Shown: positions 1 through 10,304, counted from the first letter of the stretch. The stretch is DNA of 64,000 nucleotides from Microbispora rosea (GCF_900156315.1 NZ_FTNI01000011.1:1-64000); one strand, 5' to 3'. Numbers and translations: made by a program. The notes: generated by a model from the sequence alone, not told the origin.

Positions 1-1
1 C

Positions 2-865
<864 letters not shown>

Positions 866-908
866 CCGGTGACACCGTGATGACGCGCTCCTGACCAGGA
901 GGAGCGTG

Positions 909-943
909 CAGGGGCACCCCCGCCACCCGCGGGGGTGCCCCGC
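909..943. terminator. Bidirectional hairpin terminator
   Basis: The arms at 911-923 and 929-941 pair perfectly as a 13-bp GC-rich stem (GGGGCACCCCC with its complement plus two inner pairs) around a 5-base loop. It lies between the convergent xylanase gene and the serine hydrolase gene. There is no T-tract, as is common in high-GC actinobacteria. Confidence 0.7.
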
Positions 944-964
944 TGTATGTGTCCGTCCGTCCAC

Positions 965-2131
965 TCAGCCGCCGCAAAGGGCCGTCTGGATGGCCGCGTC
1001 GAGGTGCTTCTCCGCGGCGTCGGAGGGGAGGGGGGTCCGGGTGACGGCGATCGCGGCGGCGCGGCCGTCGTCGGTGACCGAGTTCCAGGTCGAATAGCCG
1101 GGGATCTCGCCTCCGTGCCCCCAGCTCTGGCCGCCGCATTTCAGCGGCCGGCGGAACAGCCCGAGTCCGTAGCCCATGCCGGGTGCGCGTGGGGAGACTG
1201 CGACAGTGCGGCGCATCTCCTTCAACTGCTCGGGCCTGAGCAGCTTGCCATCGACGACGGCGCCGAAGAAACGGTTGATCTCGGCCGGGGTGGAGACCAT
1301 CTGCCCGGCGGCCCATGCCCACGAGGGATCCAGGTCGGTCATGTCGACGAGCGGTTTGCCCGGGTCCTGCTGGTAGCCGTCCGCATGGGGCCCCCTGATG
1401 CCTCGCTCGCCGACCGCGGGAAAGTAGGTGTGGCGCAGGCCGAGCCGCCTGATCACCCGGTTGGTGATCTCTTCGGCCACCGGGCGGCCCGTGACCCGCT
1501 CGATGAGCAGCCCGGCGACGATGTAGTTGGTGTTGGTGTACTTCCACCGGGTGCCGGGCGCGAAGGCCGGCTTCTGTTGCAGGGCCATGTCCAGCAGCCG
1601 CCGGGGTTCGTAATAGTCGTACCGATACGGCGCGACGGCCAGGTCCAGGAACCCCGTGTACTCGGGGAGGCCGCTGGTGTGCTGCAGCAGTTGCCGCACG
1701 GTGACGCGGCGACCGTCGTTCCCGTTCCCGCGGATGAGGCCGGGCAGATAGGTCTCGACCGGCTCGTCCAGGCGGACCTTCCCCTCGCCCGCCAGCTGCA
1801 GGACGACCACGGAGACGAAGGTCTTGGTGTTGCTGCCGATCCGGACCTCCCCGTCGACCGGCGTCCTGGCCCTGGTCCGCGGGTCGCCCACTCCCGCGGT
1901 GTAGTCGCGGACGCGCCCGTCCCTGCTCCGTACGGCGGCGAGGGCGGCGGGGAATCCGTCCCTGTGCACCAGGTCGTCCAGCAGCTTCTGGACGACGTCG
2001 GCGTCCGGCCGCATCAGGGGCGCGGCCGATGGCGCCTGGACGCCGAGGACGGCGAGTACGGCGGCGCACGCGCCGGTCCACCGGCGTGAACGAGAGCGCG
2101 CGCATCTGAAACGCGACGTGGAACACCGCAT
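965..2131 (-). CDS. Secreted serine hydrolase, beta-lactamase class C / DD-peptidase family
   Basis: About 388 residues. The ATG at 2131 is chosen over in-frame starts up to 2179 because GAGG lies 6 bases before it and it opens directly onto an Arg-rich n-region and hydrophobic signal peptide ending near SAAP. The three signatures of the family are present: S-x-x-K in GSNTK (nucleophile Ser), Y-x-N in KYTNTNY, and H-x-G in WGHGGEIPGY. Members are class C beta-lactamases, D-aminopeptidases, DD-carboxypeptidases or esterases, and the sequence alone does not separate these. The protein is likely exported and acts outside the membrane on peptidoglycan or small ester/amide substrates. It stands alone, convergent with the xylanase gene and divergent from the large glycosidase. 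Confidence 0.85.
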   Translation of the reverse strand: MRCSTSRFRCARSRSRRWTGACAAVLAVLGVQAPSAAPLMRPDADVVQKLLDDLVHRDGFPAALAAVRSRDGRVRDYTAGVGDPRTRARTPVDGEVRIGSNTKTFVSVVVLQLAGEGKVRLDEPVETYLPGLIRGNGNDGRRVTVRQLLQHTSGLPEYTGFLDLAVAPYRYDYYEPRRLLDMALQQKPAFAPGTRWKYTNTNYIVAGLLIERVTGRPVAEEITNRVIRRLGLRHTYFPAVGERGIRGPHADGYQQDPGKPLVDMTDLDPSWAWAAGQMVSTPAEINRFFGAVVDGKLLRPEQLKEMRRTVAVSPRAPGMGYGLGLFRRPLKCGGQSWGHGGEIPGYSTWNSVTDDGRAAAIAVTRTPLPSDAAEKHLDAAIQTALCGG

Positions 2132-2383
2132 GACCCACCTCGCAAGCGCAGGCATGTGTGTCAGGGGGGTGGTACCCACGGGAGGCGGCAGGAACCGGAT
2201 GGCGCCGCCGAAGTTCGGTCGAAAGCGAGCAGACGCTGTCTTGTATTTCTGTCAAAACTGCTCAACACTGTGCAGCATCGAACATATTCGGTCGTACCCG
2301 ATCGCATGTGAGAGAGCCGGGCACCGCCCGGTCGCCGTGACCCCCTGAGAACGCTGAGAACGGTGAGAACGCCCGAGGTGACC

Positions 2384-5300
2384 ATGAGACACGCCGTCGC
2401 GGTGCTCGCGACGCTCGCGGCGCTGGCCGCGCCGACCACCCTGATCCCCGCCCCGGCCGAGGCCGCCCACGCCCAGGCGCCGCCTGCGGCGTACCCGGAG
2501 GTCGGCAGGGGCACCGCCTTCCTGGACCACGACGCGCTCGTGTCGGGCTACGCCGAGCCGGAGTGGTACAAGGCCAACATCCCGTTCCTGGAGGTGCCCG
2601 ACCGGGAGATCCAGGACGTCTACTACTACCGCTGGAGCACGTACAAGCGGCACATCCGCTACACCGACTCCGCGACCGGCGACGTCATCACCGAGTTCCA
2701 CAACCCGCCCGGATACTCCGCCCCGCTCGGCGGCATCGTCGCCGCCGCCGGTCACCACGTGTACGAGGGGCGCTGGCTGCGCGACACCCGCCCGATCGAC
2801 GACTACCTCACCTACTGGCTGCAGGGACCGGGCGCCGGCCCCAAGCCGAAGGAGGAGTACCTCAACAAGGACACCGACGACTGGGCGCACCAGTACTCCT
2901 GGTGGGCGGCCGACGCCGCCTACCAGCGCTATCTGGTCACCGGCGACGCGTCCTTCGTCGAGGGGCTGCTGCCCGACCTGGTGCGGCAGTACGACAAGTG
3001 GGGCGGCCAGTACGACAAGAAACTGGGTCTCTACTGGTCGGTGCCGGTGTGGGACGCGATGGAGTACACCGCCTCCGCCTACGAGACCGACCCGGCCGAT
3101 CCCTACCACGGCGGCGCGGGCTATCGGCCGACGCTGAACGCCTACCAGTACGGCGACGCAAAGGCGATCGCCGCCATCGCCACCATGGGCGGCGACAAGG
3201 CGCTGGCCGAGAAGTTCGAGAAGCGGGCGGCGTCGCTGCAGGACGCGCTGCACCGCTACCTGTGGGACCCGGAGCGGTCCTTCTTCTACCACAAGGCCCG
3301 TGCCGACCTCGACCCCCAGCAGCGGCTGGTGTCCACCCGGGAGCAGATCGGGTTCGTGCCGTGGGCGTTCGACATGGCCGAGCCCGGCACGGAGCGGGCG
3401 TGGGCGCAGCTGCTCGACCCGCAGGGGTTCGCCGCGCCGTACGGGCCGACCACCGCCGAGCGGCGCAGCCCGCTGTTCATGCGTGACGCGCTGAACGGCT
3501 GCTGCCGCTGGGACGGGCCGAGCTGGCCCTACTCCACCTCGACGACGCTCACCGCGATGGCCAACCTGCTCGACGACTACGACCAGGATGTGGTCACCGC
3601 CGCCGACTACTACACGGTGCTGCGGGGCTACGCGCTCACCCAGTACAAGGACGGGCATCCGTACGTCGCCGAGGCGCACCACCCGGACGAGCCGCGCTGG
3701 ATCTACGACTCCCCGGGCCACAGCGAGCACTACAACCACTCGACCTTCAACGACCTGGTGATCAGCGGCCTGATCGGGCTGCGCCCGCAGCAGGACGGCA
3801 CGGTCGTGCTGAAGCCGCTCGCGCCGGCCGGGTGGGACTACTTCGCGCTGGAGAACGTGCCCTACCACGGGCACAACGTGACGGTCCTGTGGGACCGCGA
3901 CGGCAGCAGGTATGGCCAGGGCGCGGGCATGCGCGTCTACGTGGACGGCAGGCAGGCCGCCAAGCGGGCCACGGTCGGCGAGCTGACCGCCCGCGTGCCG
4001 GGCGCCGTGGCCCCCGGTCGGTCCTCGCGGCCGGACGACGACGCCGCCAACCCGTACGGCACCGGCTACCCCAAGCCGTTCGCGTCGTACACCAACGGCA
4101 TCGACAACGTGTGGGAGGCCGTGGACGGGCGGATCTTCTACGACGACGTCCCGCACAACCGGTGGACCAACTACCGCTCGCCGAACGCCGAAGACCATCT
4201 CGGCGTGGACTTCGGCGTGCCGACCCGGGTGAGCGACGTGCGGTTCTACGCCTACGACGACGGCGGCGGAGTGAAGGCCCCCGCGTCGTACCGGCTGGAG
4301 TTCTGGGACGGCGCGGCGTGGCGCGAGGTGCCGGACCAGACCCGCACGCCGGAGCGGCCCGTGGGCGCCGCGCTGAACCGCGTCACGTTCCCGGCCCTGA
4401 CGACGACCAGGATCAGGCTGGTGTTCGGCAACCCGCCGGGCGCGTACGTCGGCGTCACCGAACTGCAGGCGTGGTCGCCCGCGGCGGGCGACACCTCGGT
4501 GGACGTGGCCGTCGCCGGGCAGGCGCTTGCCGGCGTGCCCGCCGAGGTGACCACCACCTTCGCCAACCGGGGACGCACGCCCGCCACCCGGGTCACGTCG
4601 TCGCTGGCCGTGCCGCCGGGGTGGTCGGCCGAGCCGGTCGGCAGCCCGCGTGCCCCGGTGGTGCGGCCGGGCGGCGAGTTCACCGTACGCTGGCGGGTCG
4701 CGCCGCCCGCCGGGACCGCGCCGAGCCCCGGCGCCCACCCGGTGCGCGCCATCACCGAGTACGACGGGTCGGCGCGGGCCGTGAGCCCCTACGGCCAGGT
4801 GACCGTGGGGCTCGACCCGGACTCCTACGGGAAGGTGGACGTCGAGGACGACTTCGCCGCCGACACCTCGGCGGGCTACACGCTCTACAAGCCCGAGGGC
4901 GGCGAGGCCCTTCCCACGGTCACGGCCGGCGGCGGCCGGTTCGCGGGCGGCGGCACCCAGCCGTTCTTCGGCCTGGCCGCCGGACCTGCGGCGCTGTCGT
5001 CGGCCGACGCGATCAGCGTGGTGACGGCGGGGGAGTTCGCCGGCACCGGCAGCCCGGAGGACAGCGTGTTCGTCGGCTGGGTGAAGGACGCGGGCACCTA
5101 CGTGACCGCCTGGTACAACAACACCCGCAAGCAGTCGGGGATCAACGTGCGGGTCGGCGGCCGGTTCCTCGACACGCCCGGCGACGCCCCGCTGACCCTG
5201 AAGCCGGGCGACCGGTTCGCGCTGGCGCTGTCCGGTGACACCATCACCTCCTTCGCCTACACGGGCGGCCAGTGGCGTCCGCTGCGTACGGCGGACATCG

Positions 5301-5413
5301 GCGGCACGCTCGCCACCCCGCAGGCCCGCGAGGGCTTCCGCTACGGCTTCGGCCTGCGTGGCACCTCCGGCACGATCGCGGTCGCCGGCCTGGAGGGCCG
5401 CGGTTCCTCGTAG
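2384..5413 (+). CDS. Large secreted glycoside hydrolase with discoidin-like and NEW3 domains
   Basis: 1009 residues from the ATG at 2384. GAGG sits 5 bases upstream, so this start is preferred to the GTG at 2363. A signal peptide occupies roughly residues 1-30. The region to about residue 540 resembles the (alpha/alpha)6 fold of MGH1/GH63-like glucosidases (DDWAHQYSWW, YWSVPVWDAMEYT, RWDGPSWPYSTS, HYNHSTFNDL). A coagulation factor 5/8-type carbohydrate-binding domain follows around residues 600-700, then a NEW3/NPCBM-associated beta-sandwich around 705-805, then a C-terminal concanavalin-like module (DDFAADTSAGYTLY). It is likely exported and acts on an oligosaccharide or glycoside. The exact substrate cannot be read. 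The 252 bases upstream, shared with the divergent serine hydrolase, are lower in GC and probably hold both promoters. Confidence 0.8.
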   Translation: MRHAVAVLATLAALAAPTTLIPAPAEAAHAQAPPAAYPEVGRGTAFLDHDALVSGYAEPEWYKANIPFLEVPDREIQDVYYYRWSTYKRHIRYTDSATGDVITEFHNPPGYSAPLGGIVAAAGHHVYEGRWLRDTRPIDDYLTYWLQGPGAGPKPKEEYLNKDTDDWAHQYSWWAADAAYQRYLVTGDASFVEGLLPDLVRQYDKWGGQYDKKLGLYWSVPVWDAMEYTASAYETDPADPYHGGAGYRPTLNAYQYGDAKAIAAIATMGGDKALAEKFEKRAASLQDALHRYLWDPERSFFYHKARADLDPQQRLVSTREQIGFVPWAFDMAEPGTERAWAQLLDPQGFAAPYGPTTAERRSPLFMRDALNGCCRWDGPSWPYSTSTTLTAMANLLDDYDQDVVTAADYYTVLRGYALTQYKDGHPYVAEAHHPDEPRWIYDSPGHSEHYNHSTFNDLVISGLIGLRPQQDGTVVLKPLAPAGWDYFALENVPYHGHNVTVLWDRDGSRYGQGAGMRVYVDGRQAAKRATVGELTARVPGAVAPGRSSRPDDDAANPYGTGYPKPFASYTNGIDNVWEAVDGRIFYDDVPHNRWTNYRSPNAEDHLGVDFGVPTRVSDVRFYAYDDGGGVKAPASYRLEFWDGAAWREVPDQTRTPERPVGAALNRVTFPALTTTRIRLVFGNPPGAYVGVTELQAWSPAAGDTSVDVAVAGQALAGVPAEVTTTFANRGRTPATRVTSSLAVPPGWSAEPVGSPRAPVVRPGGEFTVRWRVAPPAGTAPSPGAHPVRAITEYDGSARAVSPYGQVTVGLDPDSYGKVDVEDDFAADTSAGYTLYKPEGGEALPTVTAGGGRFAGGGTQPFFGLAAGPAALSSADAISVVTAGEFAGTGSPEDSVFVGWVKDAGTYVTAWYNNTRKQSGINVRVGGRFLDTPGDAPLTLKPGDRFALALSGDTITSFAYTGGQWRPLRTADIGGTLATPQAREGFRYGFGLRGTSGTIAVAGLEGRGSS

Positions 5414-5485
5414 CCCGTCCTCGTAGCCCGTCCTGAATGGCCCGCCCGTGGAGGGCGCGGCGCCGGCACCGGCTGAGCGCCCCCG

Positions 5486-5522
5486 AGGTGATCGGGCCCC
5501 GCGTGACGGGGTCCGATCACCT
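5486..5522 (+). terminator. Long hairpin terminator
   Basis: Arms 5486-5501 and 5507-5522 form a 16-bp stem with a single G-T pair around a 5-base loop (CGTGA), 70 bases after the glycosidase stop. The rest of the 318-base gap to the kinase start holds no gene I can support; it should contain the kinase promoter. Confidence 0.7.
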
Positions 5523-5731
5523 GGGCGTCAGCACCGCTCGGGCGCCATCCGGACCGGGCGAGCCGGGGGATGCCAGACAGCTGGGCAGGGCGGTGGCGTG
5601 GAGGGCGCCGGTCCTCGTCGCGGCGGGCCGCCGGGCATCCGTGCGGTCGCGGTTTGGCAGACCGGCCATGTCGCCGATCTTCCGGCGGGATACTGGAAGT
5701 GCCGTCCATGCCCCCGACCCCCCGGAGAGTC

Positions 5732-7471
5732 ATGCCGCAGCCCCTGGAGCCGAGCGATCCCGCACGACTGGGCTCCTACCGCATCACCGGCAGGATCGGC
5801 GAGGGAGGGCAGGGCGTCGTCTACCTCGGGGAGGCCGAGTCAGGCGACCTCGTCGCGGTCAAGCTCTTCCACGCGCGGCTCGGCCAGGACGCGGCTCGCG
5901 CCGACTTCACCCGCGAGGCGGAGCTCGCCCGCAGGGTCGCCCGGTTCTGCACCGCTCAGGTGCTGGAGTCCGGCATGGACGGCAGCCGGCCGTACATCGT
6001 GAGCGAGTACGTCGCGGGGCCTCCGCTGAACCAGGTGGTGGCCGCGCGGGGGCCGTTCTCGGGCGGCGCGCTCGAACGCCTCGCCATCGGCACGGCCACC
6101 GCCCTGGTCGCCCTGCACGATGCCGGGGTCGTCCACCGGGACTTCAAACCGCAGAACGTGCTGATCGGACCAGACGGGCCGCGTGTCATCGACTTCGGGA
6201 TCGCCCGCGCCCTCGCTCATACAAGCACGATGACCAGCCAGATCGTCGGCACGCCCGCCTACATGGCGCCCGAGCAGCTCGCGGCCGGCGAGCTCGGCTT
6301 CGCCCTCGACGCGTTCGCCTGGGCGTCCACGATCGCGTTCGCCGCCACGGGCCGCCCGCCGTTCGGCGCCGACGCCATCCCCGCCATCATCAACAGGATC
6401 CTCAACCAGGAGCCCGACCTGGAGGGGATCGAGGCGCCGCTGCGCGACCTGCTCACGGCCTGTCTCGCCAAGGACCCGGGACGGCGGCCGGCCGCGCGGG
6501 AGATCGTCGACCGCCTCGTGCGCCCGCGCCACGCCGCGCCGGAGGCGGCGGTCGCGCCGGGTACGCCGGGTGTGCCGGGTGGGCCGCTCGCGCCTGCGGC
6601 GTCGGCCGAGCCGGGGCCGGTCTCGCCTGCCGCGCCCGCCGCGCCCGCCGCGCCCGCTGTGCTCAATGTGCCGGGCACGCCGGTGTCACCTGCCGCCCCC
6701 GCTGAGCCGTCCGCATCGGCGGCAGCCGCCTCGGCCGGCGTGCCGTCCCAGGCGTCCGGGCCGGTTCCTGCGCCGGTCCCGGGGCCGGTTCCTGCGCCGG
6801 TCCTTGGGCCGGACACTGTGCCGGGAGGCGGCCGGCGCAGGCGGGTGCGGGCCGCCGTCGCCGCCGTGGTCGTGGCCGTGGCGGCCACGGTCGCCGCCGC
6901 GATCGCGCTGCTGCCGTCCCTGCACCTGCCGTTCACGGGGACCGGCGCCCCCGCGACGCAGCGAGCGGCGGCGGTCGGCACGGCCCCGGCCGCCTCGGCG
7001 GACACCGTCGGCGGCCCGTCCCCGTCCGTGGCCTCGACGCCCGCCGTCCCCTCGCCATCCGCCTCGCCCGCCTCCTCACACCGGCCGCGGGTGCGCCGGT
7101 CCACGGCCAGGCCCGACACCACCCGGCCGGCCCCGACGAGGACGGTCACCGCACGGCCGACCGTCCGTCACTCGAAGACGACCGCGCCGGTCCCCGCCGA
7201 TTCACCGGCCGCAAAGCCCTCGCCCACGCCAGCCAAACGGGTCGTGGAGCTGGGACCCGGACACTTCACCGACTACTGCGTGAGCCTCGGCTGGGAGTGG
7301 GTCGAGTACCGGGAGACGCCCACGCCTGGTGAGTACTGCATCAAGCGGAAGGGCGACACCATGTACCTCGACCAGAGCCGGCTCGACGCGGGCTGCCGCT
7401 GGCGCTATCACGACCCGAAGGCCTTCCACCGGTTCAAGGGCAAGTCGAACTACTGCTACATCTACCGCTGA
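5732..7471 (+). CDS. Transmembrane Ser/Thr protein kinase with Cys-containing extracellular domain
   Basis: 579 residues. The ATG at 5732 is used because GGAGAG lies just before it and MPQPLEPSDPARLG is a typical actinobacterial kinase opening; an in-frame ATG at 5708 lacks this. The cytoplasmic kinase (about residues 10-270) has the glycine loop GEGGQGVVY, the ATP lysine in VAVKLF, the catalytic loop HRDFKPQN, the metal-binding IDFG and the APE-type MAPEQ. The catalytic Asp follows Arg, so it is an RD kinase that may need activation-loop phosphorylation. A Pro/Ala-rich linker and one membrane helix (after RRRRVRAA) follow. The last 75 residues form a small outer domain with four Cys (DYC, EYC, AGC, NYC), enough for two disulfides. 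It is a PknB-like receptor kinase. The ligand is unknown, and the outer domain lacks PASTA repeats. Confidence 0.92.
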   Translation: MPQPLEPSDPARLGSYRITGRIGEGGQGVVYLGEAESGDLVAVKLFHARLGQDAARADFTREAELARRVARFCTAQVLESGMDGSRPYIVSEYVAGPPLNQVVAARGPFSGGALERLAIGTATALVALHDAGVVHRDFKPQNVLIGPDGPRVIDFGIARALAHTSTMTSQIVGTPAYMAPEQLAAGELGFALDAFAWASTIAFAATGRPPFGADAIPAIINRILNQEPDLEGIEAPLRDLLTACLAKDPGRRPAAREIVDRLVRPRHAAPEAAVAPGTPGVPGGPLAPAASAEPGPVSPAAPAAPAAPAVLNVPGTPVSPAAPAEPSASAAAASAGVPSQASGPVPAPVPGPVPAPVLGPDTVPGGGRRRRVRAAVAAVVVAVAATVAAAIALLPSLHLPFTGTGAPATQRAAAVGTAPAASADTVGGPSPSVASTPAVPSPSASPASSHRPRVRRSTARPDTTRPAPTRTVTARPTVRHSKTTAPVPADSPAAKPSPTPAKRVVELGPGHFTDYCVSLGWEWVEYRETPTPGEYCIKRKGDTMYLDQSRLDAGCRWRYHDPKAFHRFKGKSNYCYIYR

Positions 7472-7492
7472 CGACCTCGCCGCGCCGGGTCC

Positions 7493-7807
7493 TCAGCCCC
7501 CGCCCGCGGCGCCCCCGTCCGTAGCGACAGCGCCCGGGTTCGCGCCGCCCAGCGGGATGCGCAGGGAGACGGCGCCGCGCAGGTCGAGCCAGGCCGCGTC
7601 AGGGCCGCGGACCAGGCGCAGCACGACCTCTTCGCATCCCGGGCAGCGAGCCACGAGGCCGGGGGCCCGGTCGTACACGCGCAGGGCAGCCACCGGACCG
7701 GTCAGGCCGCAGGTGGCGCAGCGGCTGACGGCGGCCGAGACGTCGGCCGTGAAGATCTCGGCCAGCGGACCGGCCAGGGCGTTCCCGTCGAGGTGGTCGG
7801 TCTGCAT
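7493..7807 (-). CDS. Small zinc-ribbon protein (DUF6510-like)
   Basis: 104 residues starting at the ATG at 7807, with GGGAG 6 bases upstream. Two CxxC pairs (CATC and CPGC), 29 residues apart, look like a zinc ribbon. The start lies one base after the stop of the FAD reductase (TGACATG), so translation is coupled. This small protein commonly accompanies a sulfite-oxidase-like subunit and an FAD reductase in actinobacteria, which is the order seen here. Its role is not established; a maturation or electron-transfer accessory function is an inference from position only. Confidence 0.75.
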   Translation of the reverse strand: MQTDHLDGNALAGPLAEIFTADVSAAVSRCATCGLTGPVAALRVYDRAPGLVARCPGCEEVVLRLVRGPDAAWLDLRGAVSLRIPLGGANPGAVATDGGAAGGG

Positions 7808-7808
7808 G

Positions 7809-8504
7809 TCAGTCTCCCGTGGGGCCGAAGCGTTCGGTCTTGATGCGGGCGGGGTCGTGGCCGAGCTCCACCAGGAGCGCCGCCGCGGCCTCCACGAAGC
7901 CGGTCGGCCCGCACACGTAGCAGTCGGCCTCGCCGTACGGGCCGAGATCGGCGGCGGTGAGGCGGCCGGGCGGCCGCGGGTGCCCCTCCGGGGCACGGCG
8001 CGTGTAGGCGAGTGAGACCGACACGCCGGGATCCGGCCGCGCCAGCTCGTCGGCGTAGTAGAGCCGCTCGGGCGAGCGCACGGCGTAGACCAGCCGGAAC
8101 GGCGTGTCCGCACCGGCGGCGCGGCGGGCTCTGACCATGGCCATCAGCGGCACGATGCCCGCGCCGCCCGCGACCAGCAGCACCGGCGCGGGGCCGTCCG
8201 GGCGCCAGACGAACCAGCCGCCCACCGGGCCGCGCAGCTCCAGCTCGTCGCCCGGCTCCATGTCCAGGGTGAGGTACGGCGAGACCTCGCCGTCGGGCAC
8301 CCGCTGCACGGTCAGCTCCACGCCCTCGGGTCCGGCGAGGGAGTAGCTGCGGCGGGCCGAGTAGCCGTCCTCGGCGGTGAGCTTGACGTCGACGTGCTGG
8401 CCGGCCAGGTGGCCCGGCCAGCCGGGCACGTCGAAGACCAGCGTGCGGGCGGACGGATTCTCGTCGCGCACCTTGACCAGGCGCGCGACGCGCCACCTAG
8501 TCAT
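7809..8504 (-). CDS. FAD/NAD(P) ferredoxin-reductase-type oxidoreductase
   Basis: 231 residues, a compact flavin reductase. The FAD-binding motif RRSYSLA (R-x-Y-S) is near residue 50, the nucleotide loop GGAGIVPLMAM near 112 and the C-terminal CGPTGFVE near 197. It overlaps the end of the molybdopterin gene by 8 bases and is followed after one base by the zinc-ribbon gene, so the three form one operon. It has no [2Fe-2S] domain, so it probably passes electrons from NAD(P)H to the adjacent molybdoenzyme directly or via a carrier. The family is clear; the partner is inferred from the operon. Confidence 0.88.
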   Translation of the reverse strand: MTRWRVARLVKVRDENPSARTLVFDVPGWPGHLAGQHVDVKLTAEDGYSARRSYSLAGPEGVELTVQRVPDGEVSPYLTLDMEPGDELELRGPVGGWFVWRPDGPAPVLLVAGGAGIVPLMAMVRARRAAGADTPFRLVYAVRSPERLYYADELARPDPGVSVSLAYTRRAPEGHPRPPGRLTAADLGPYGEADCYVCGPTGFVEAAAALLVELGHDPARIKTERFGPTGD

Positions 8505-9096
8505 CGGCGTAGCGCTGCTCGCGCCACGGGTCGCCGTAGTTGTGGTAGCCCGCGGTCTCCCAGAAACCCGGCCAGTCCTCGGTCAGCAGCCGGATGCCGC
8601 GCACCCACTTGGCCGACTTCCAGAAGTACAGGTGCGGCACGAGCAGCCTGGCCGGTCCGCCGTGGCTCGGCGTCAGATCCTCGCCCTCGTAGCGGTAGGC
8701 GATCCACGCCTTGCCGTCCAGCAGGTCGTCGAGCGGCAGGTTCGTCGTGTAGCCGCCGTACGAGTGGACCAGCGCGTAGTCCGCCGTCGTCTCGACGTCC
8801 TCGAAGAGCACGTCGAGGGAGACGCCCCGCCAGGTGGTGCCGAGCTTGGACCAGCTCGTCACGCAGTGGATGTCGACGGCCGGCTCCTCGTACGGCAGCG
8901 CCGTCAGCTCCCGCCACGTCCACCGGTGCGTCTGCCCGGCCTCGGTGTCGATCGTGAACTCCCACCGGTCGAGCGGCACGTGCGGCGTGGGCCCGGCCGA
9001 CAGCACAGGGAAGTCCTCGGCGAGGTACTGGCCGGGCGGGAGCCGGTCGTCCTCGCCTCTGCGTCTTCCGCGGAACCCGCGGGTGAAGGTGCTCAT
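8497..9096 (-). CDS. Sulfite-oxidase-like molybdopterin oxidoreductase
   Basis: 199 residues. The oxidoreductase molybdopterin-binding domain spans most of the protein. The key motif is IHCVTSWSKLGT near residue 95, where Cys is the expected molybdenum ligand and the Arg of TTWRGV follows. Other family marks are SYGGYTTNLPL and GGPARLLVPHLYFWKSAKW. There is no twin-arginine signal peptide, so unlike MsrP/YedY it should be cytoplasmic. The natural substrate of this short family is unknown (sulfite, methionine sulfoxide and other oxides are candidates). It is the first gene of an operon with a flavin reductase and a zinc-ribbon protein. Confidence 0.9.
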   Translation of the reverse strand: MSTFTRGFRGRRRGEDDRLPPGQYLAEDFPVLSAGPTPHVPLDRWEFTIDTEAGQTHRWTWRELTALPYEEPAVDIHCVTSWSKLGTTWRGVSLDVLFEDVETTADYALVHSYGGYTTNLPLDDLLDGKAWIAYRYEGEDLTPSHGGPARLLVPHLYFWKSAKWVRGIRLLTEDWPGFWETAGYHNYGDPWREQRYADD

Positions 9097-9153
9097 CGGA
9101 GGATCGTAGAGTCCGCGGGTTCTCCCGCTCCGCCCGGGGGCGGGGGAGACCCG

Positions 9154-10242
9154 TCAGGTGGTCAGACGGAGGTCGTGTGCGGCTCCGGGCGCGGCGAACT
9201 CCAGAAGCCGGGCGCCTTCCGCCTCGACCTCGGCGCGTTCGGCGGCGGACAGCGGCAGGAAAGAGCCGATCTCCAGAGTCGCCGACGTCCTGTCCGTGTG
9301 GAGTTTCCACGCACCCCTCACTTGGCCGTCCACGAGGAAGGTCGCGCGCATGCCGTTGCGGGTCGTCACGCGTCGGCGAGCGTCGTCCGAGATCACGCGG
9401 GTGCGGTCAGCATGGGAGGACAGCAGGTTGTCGTACTCGGGCAGGAAGCGAACCGGCGCGGGGGCATCGGCACCGGGGCGCGGCGCGTCCGGCAGGTCGA
9501 ACAGCTCCACTCCATGCTCGTCGCGGAAGACGGCCAGCCGTGGCCGCAGCCGCTCCAAAACGGCATGCAGCCGGGTCAGACCCGCCCACGTCTGCACGTC
9601 CTTGACCGAGGCCGGGCCGAACGCGGCGAGGTAGCGCAGCACGATCCGTTCGGGGTCCGACGGTGCGGGCAGGGTTCCCGTCCAGGTCGCCGCTGTGGCG
9701 TACCGTGTGGCACCGCCGACGCCCCAGACAGCGCGCGGGGGCACTTGGACCAGCGGCACCAGGTTCCGCACCACTGTGGCGAGCGCGCGGGGCTCGCGGC
9801 CGGGCCACCGCTCGTGCAGCGCCTGCCCGAGTTCCTTGGGAGTGAGGTGTCGCTCGTCGAGCAGGACGCGCCCCGCCTCCGCCACGGCCGCGCGGTCCAG
9901 ACCGGCCAGGGCTTTCTTGAACGCGGTGTCCAACTCCCGGTCGAGCGCAGGCTGGACCCATGTCCGCAGCGAGCGGTAGTCCGCCGCCGTGACCAGGTGG
10001 ACGGTGCTGCGCATCAGCGCGACCCGCACCAGCCGGCGCCCTGTCAGCGCGTCCGCCAGGTCGTCGGCGCCGAACCTCTGCAACCTGGTCCAGAGCCCGA
10101 AGTAGGGCGCGTACGGAGCCTGCGCCTGCATTCCGGCCAGCCGGGTGATCGCCTTCTCGGCTGTCGTGTCGGCCCGCTCCAGCAGCATCTGGCGGGCCAG
10201 CAGCGCTCGCCCCAGCTCGCGCCGCTCCAGCACCGGCGGCAT
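9154..10242 (-). CDS. Winged-helix DNA-binding domain protein (HTH_42 family)
   Basis: 362 residues. The ATG at 10242 has a near-perfect AGGAGG five to six bases upstream, so longer in-frame extensions are rejected. The protein matches the HTH_42 (winged-helix DNA-binding) family: RQMLLERAD and GMQAQAPYAPYFGLW at the N-terminus, the LMRSTVHLV strand, and a C-terminal half with LPEYDNLLSSHADRTRV and FLVDGQVRGAWK. Relatives include YcaQ-type DNA glycosylases acting on interstrand crosslinks, in which the QxQ (here MQAQAP) motif is the catalytic hallmark. The QAQ in this protein therefore leaves a glycosylase role possible. It sits alone between the molybdo-operon and the NmrA gene. Confidence 0.85.
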   Translation of the reverse strand: MPPVLERRELGRALLARQMLLERADTTAEKAITRLAGMQAQAPYAPYFGLWTRLQRFGADDLADALTGRRLVRVALMRSTVHLVTAADYRSLRTWVQPALDRELDTAFKKALAGLDRAAVAEAGRVLLDERHLTPKELGQALHERWPGREPRALATVVRNLVPLVQVPPRAVWGVGGATRYATAATWTGTLPAPSDPERIVLRYLAAFGPASVKDVQTWAGLTRLHAVLERLRPRLAVFRDEHGVELFDLPDAPRPGADAPAPVRFLPEYDNLLSSHADRTRVISDDARRRVTTRNGMRATFLVDGQVRGAWKLHTDRTSATLEIGSFLPLSAAERAEVEAEGARLLEFAAPGAAHDLRLTT

Positions 10243-10304
10243 CGTGGCCTCCTTTCGGTTGTCGGGGCAGGGGGCGGCGGTTCTCCGTCCCCTGCCCCGG
10301 TCGG

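Noticed and set aside
2252..4738. Long open frame on the minus strand opposite the glycosidase gene
   Set aside because: It is the antisense shadow of a strongly coding GC-rich gene; it has low-complexity Arg/Gly/Val composition and no domain.
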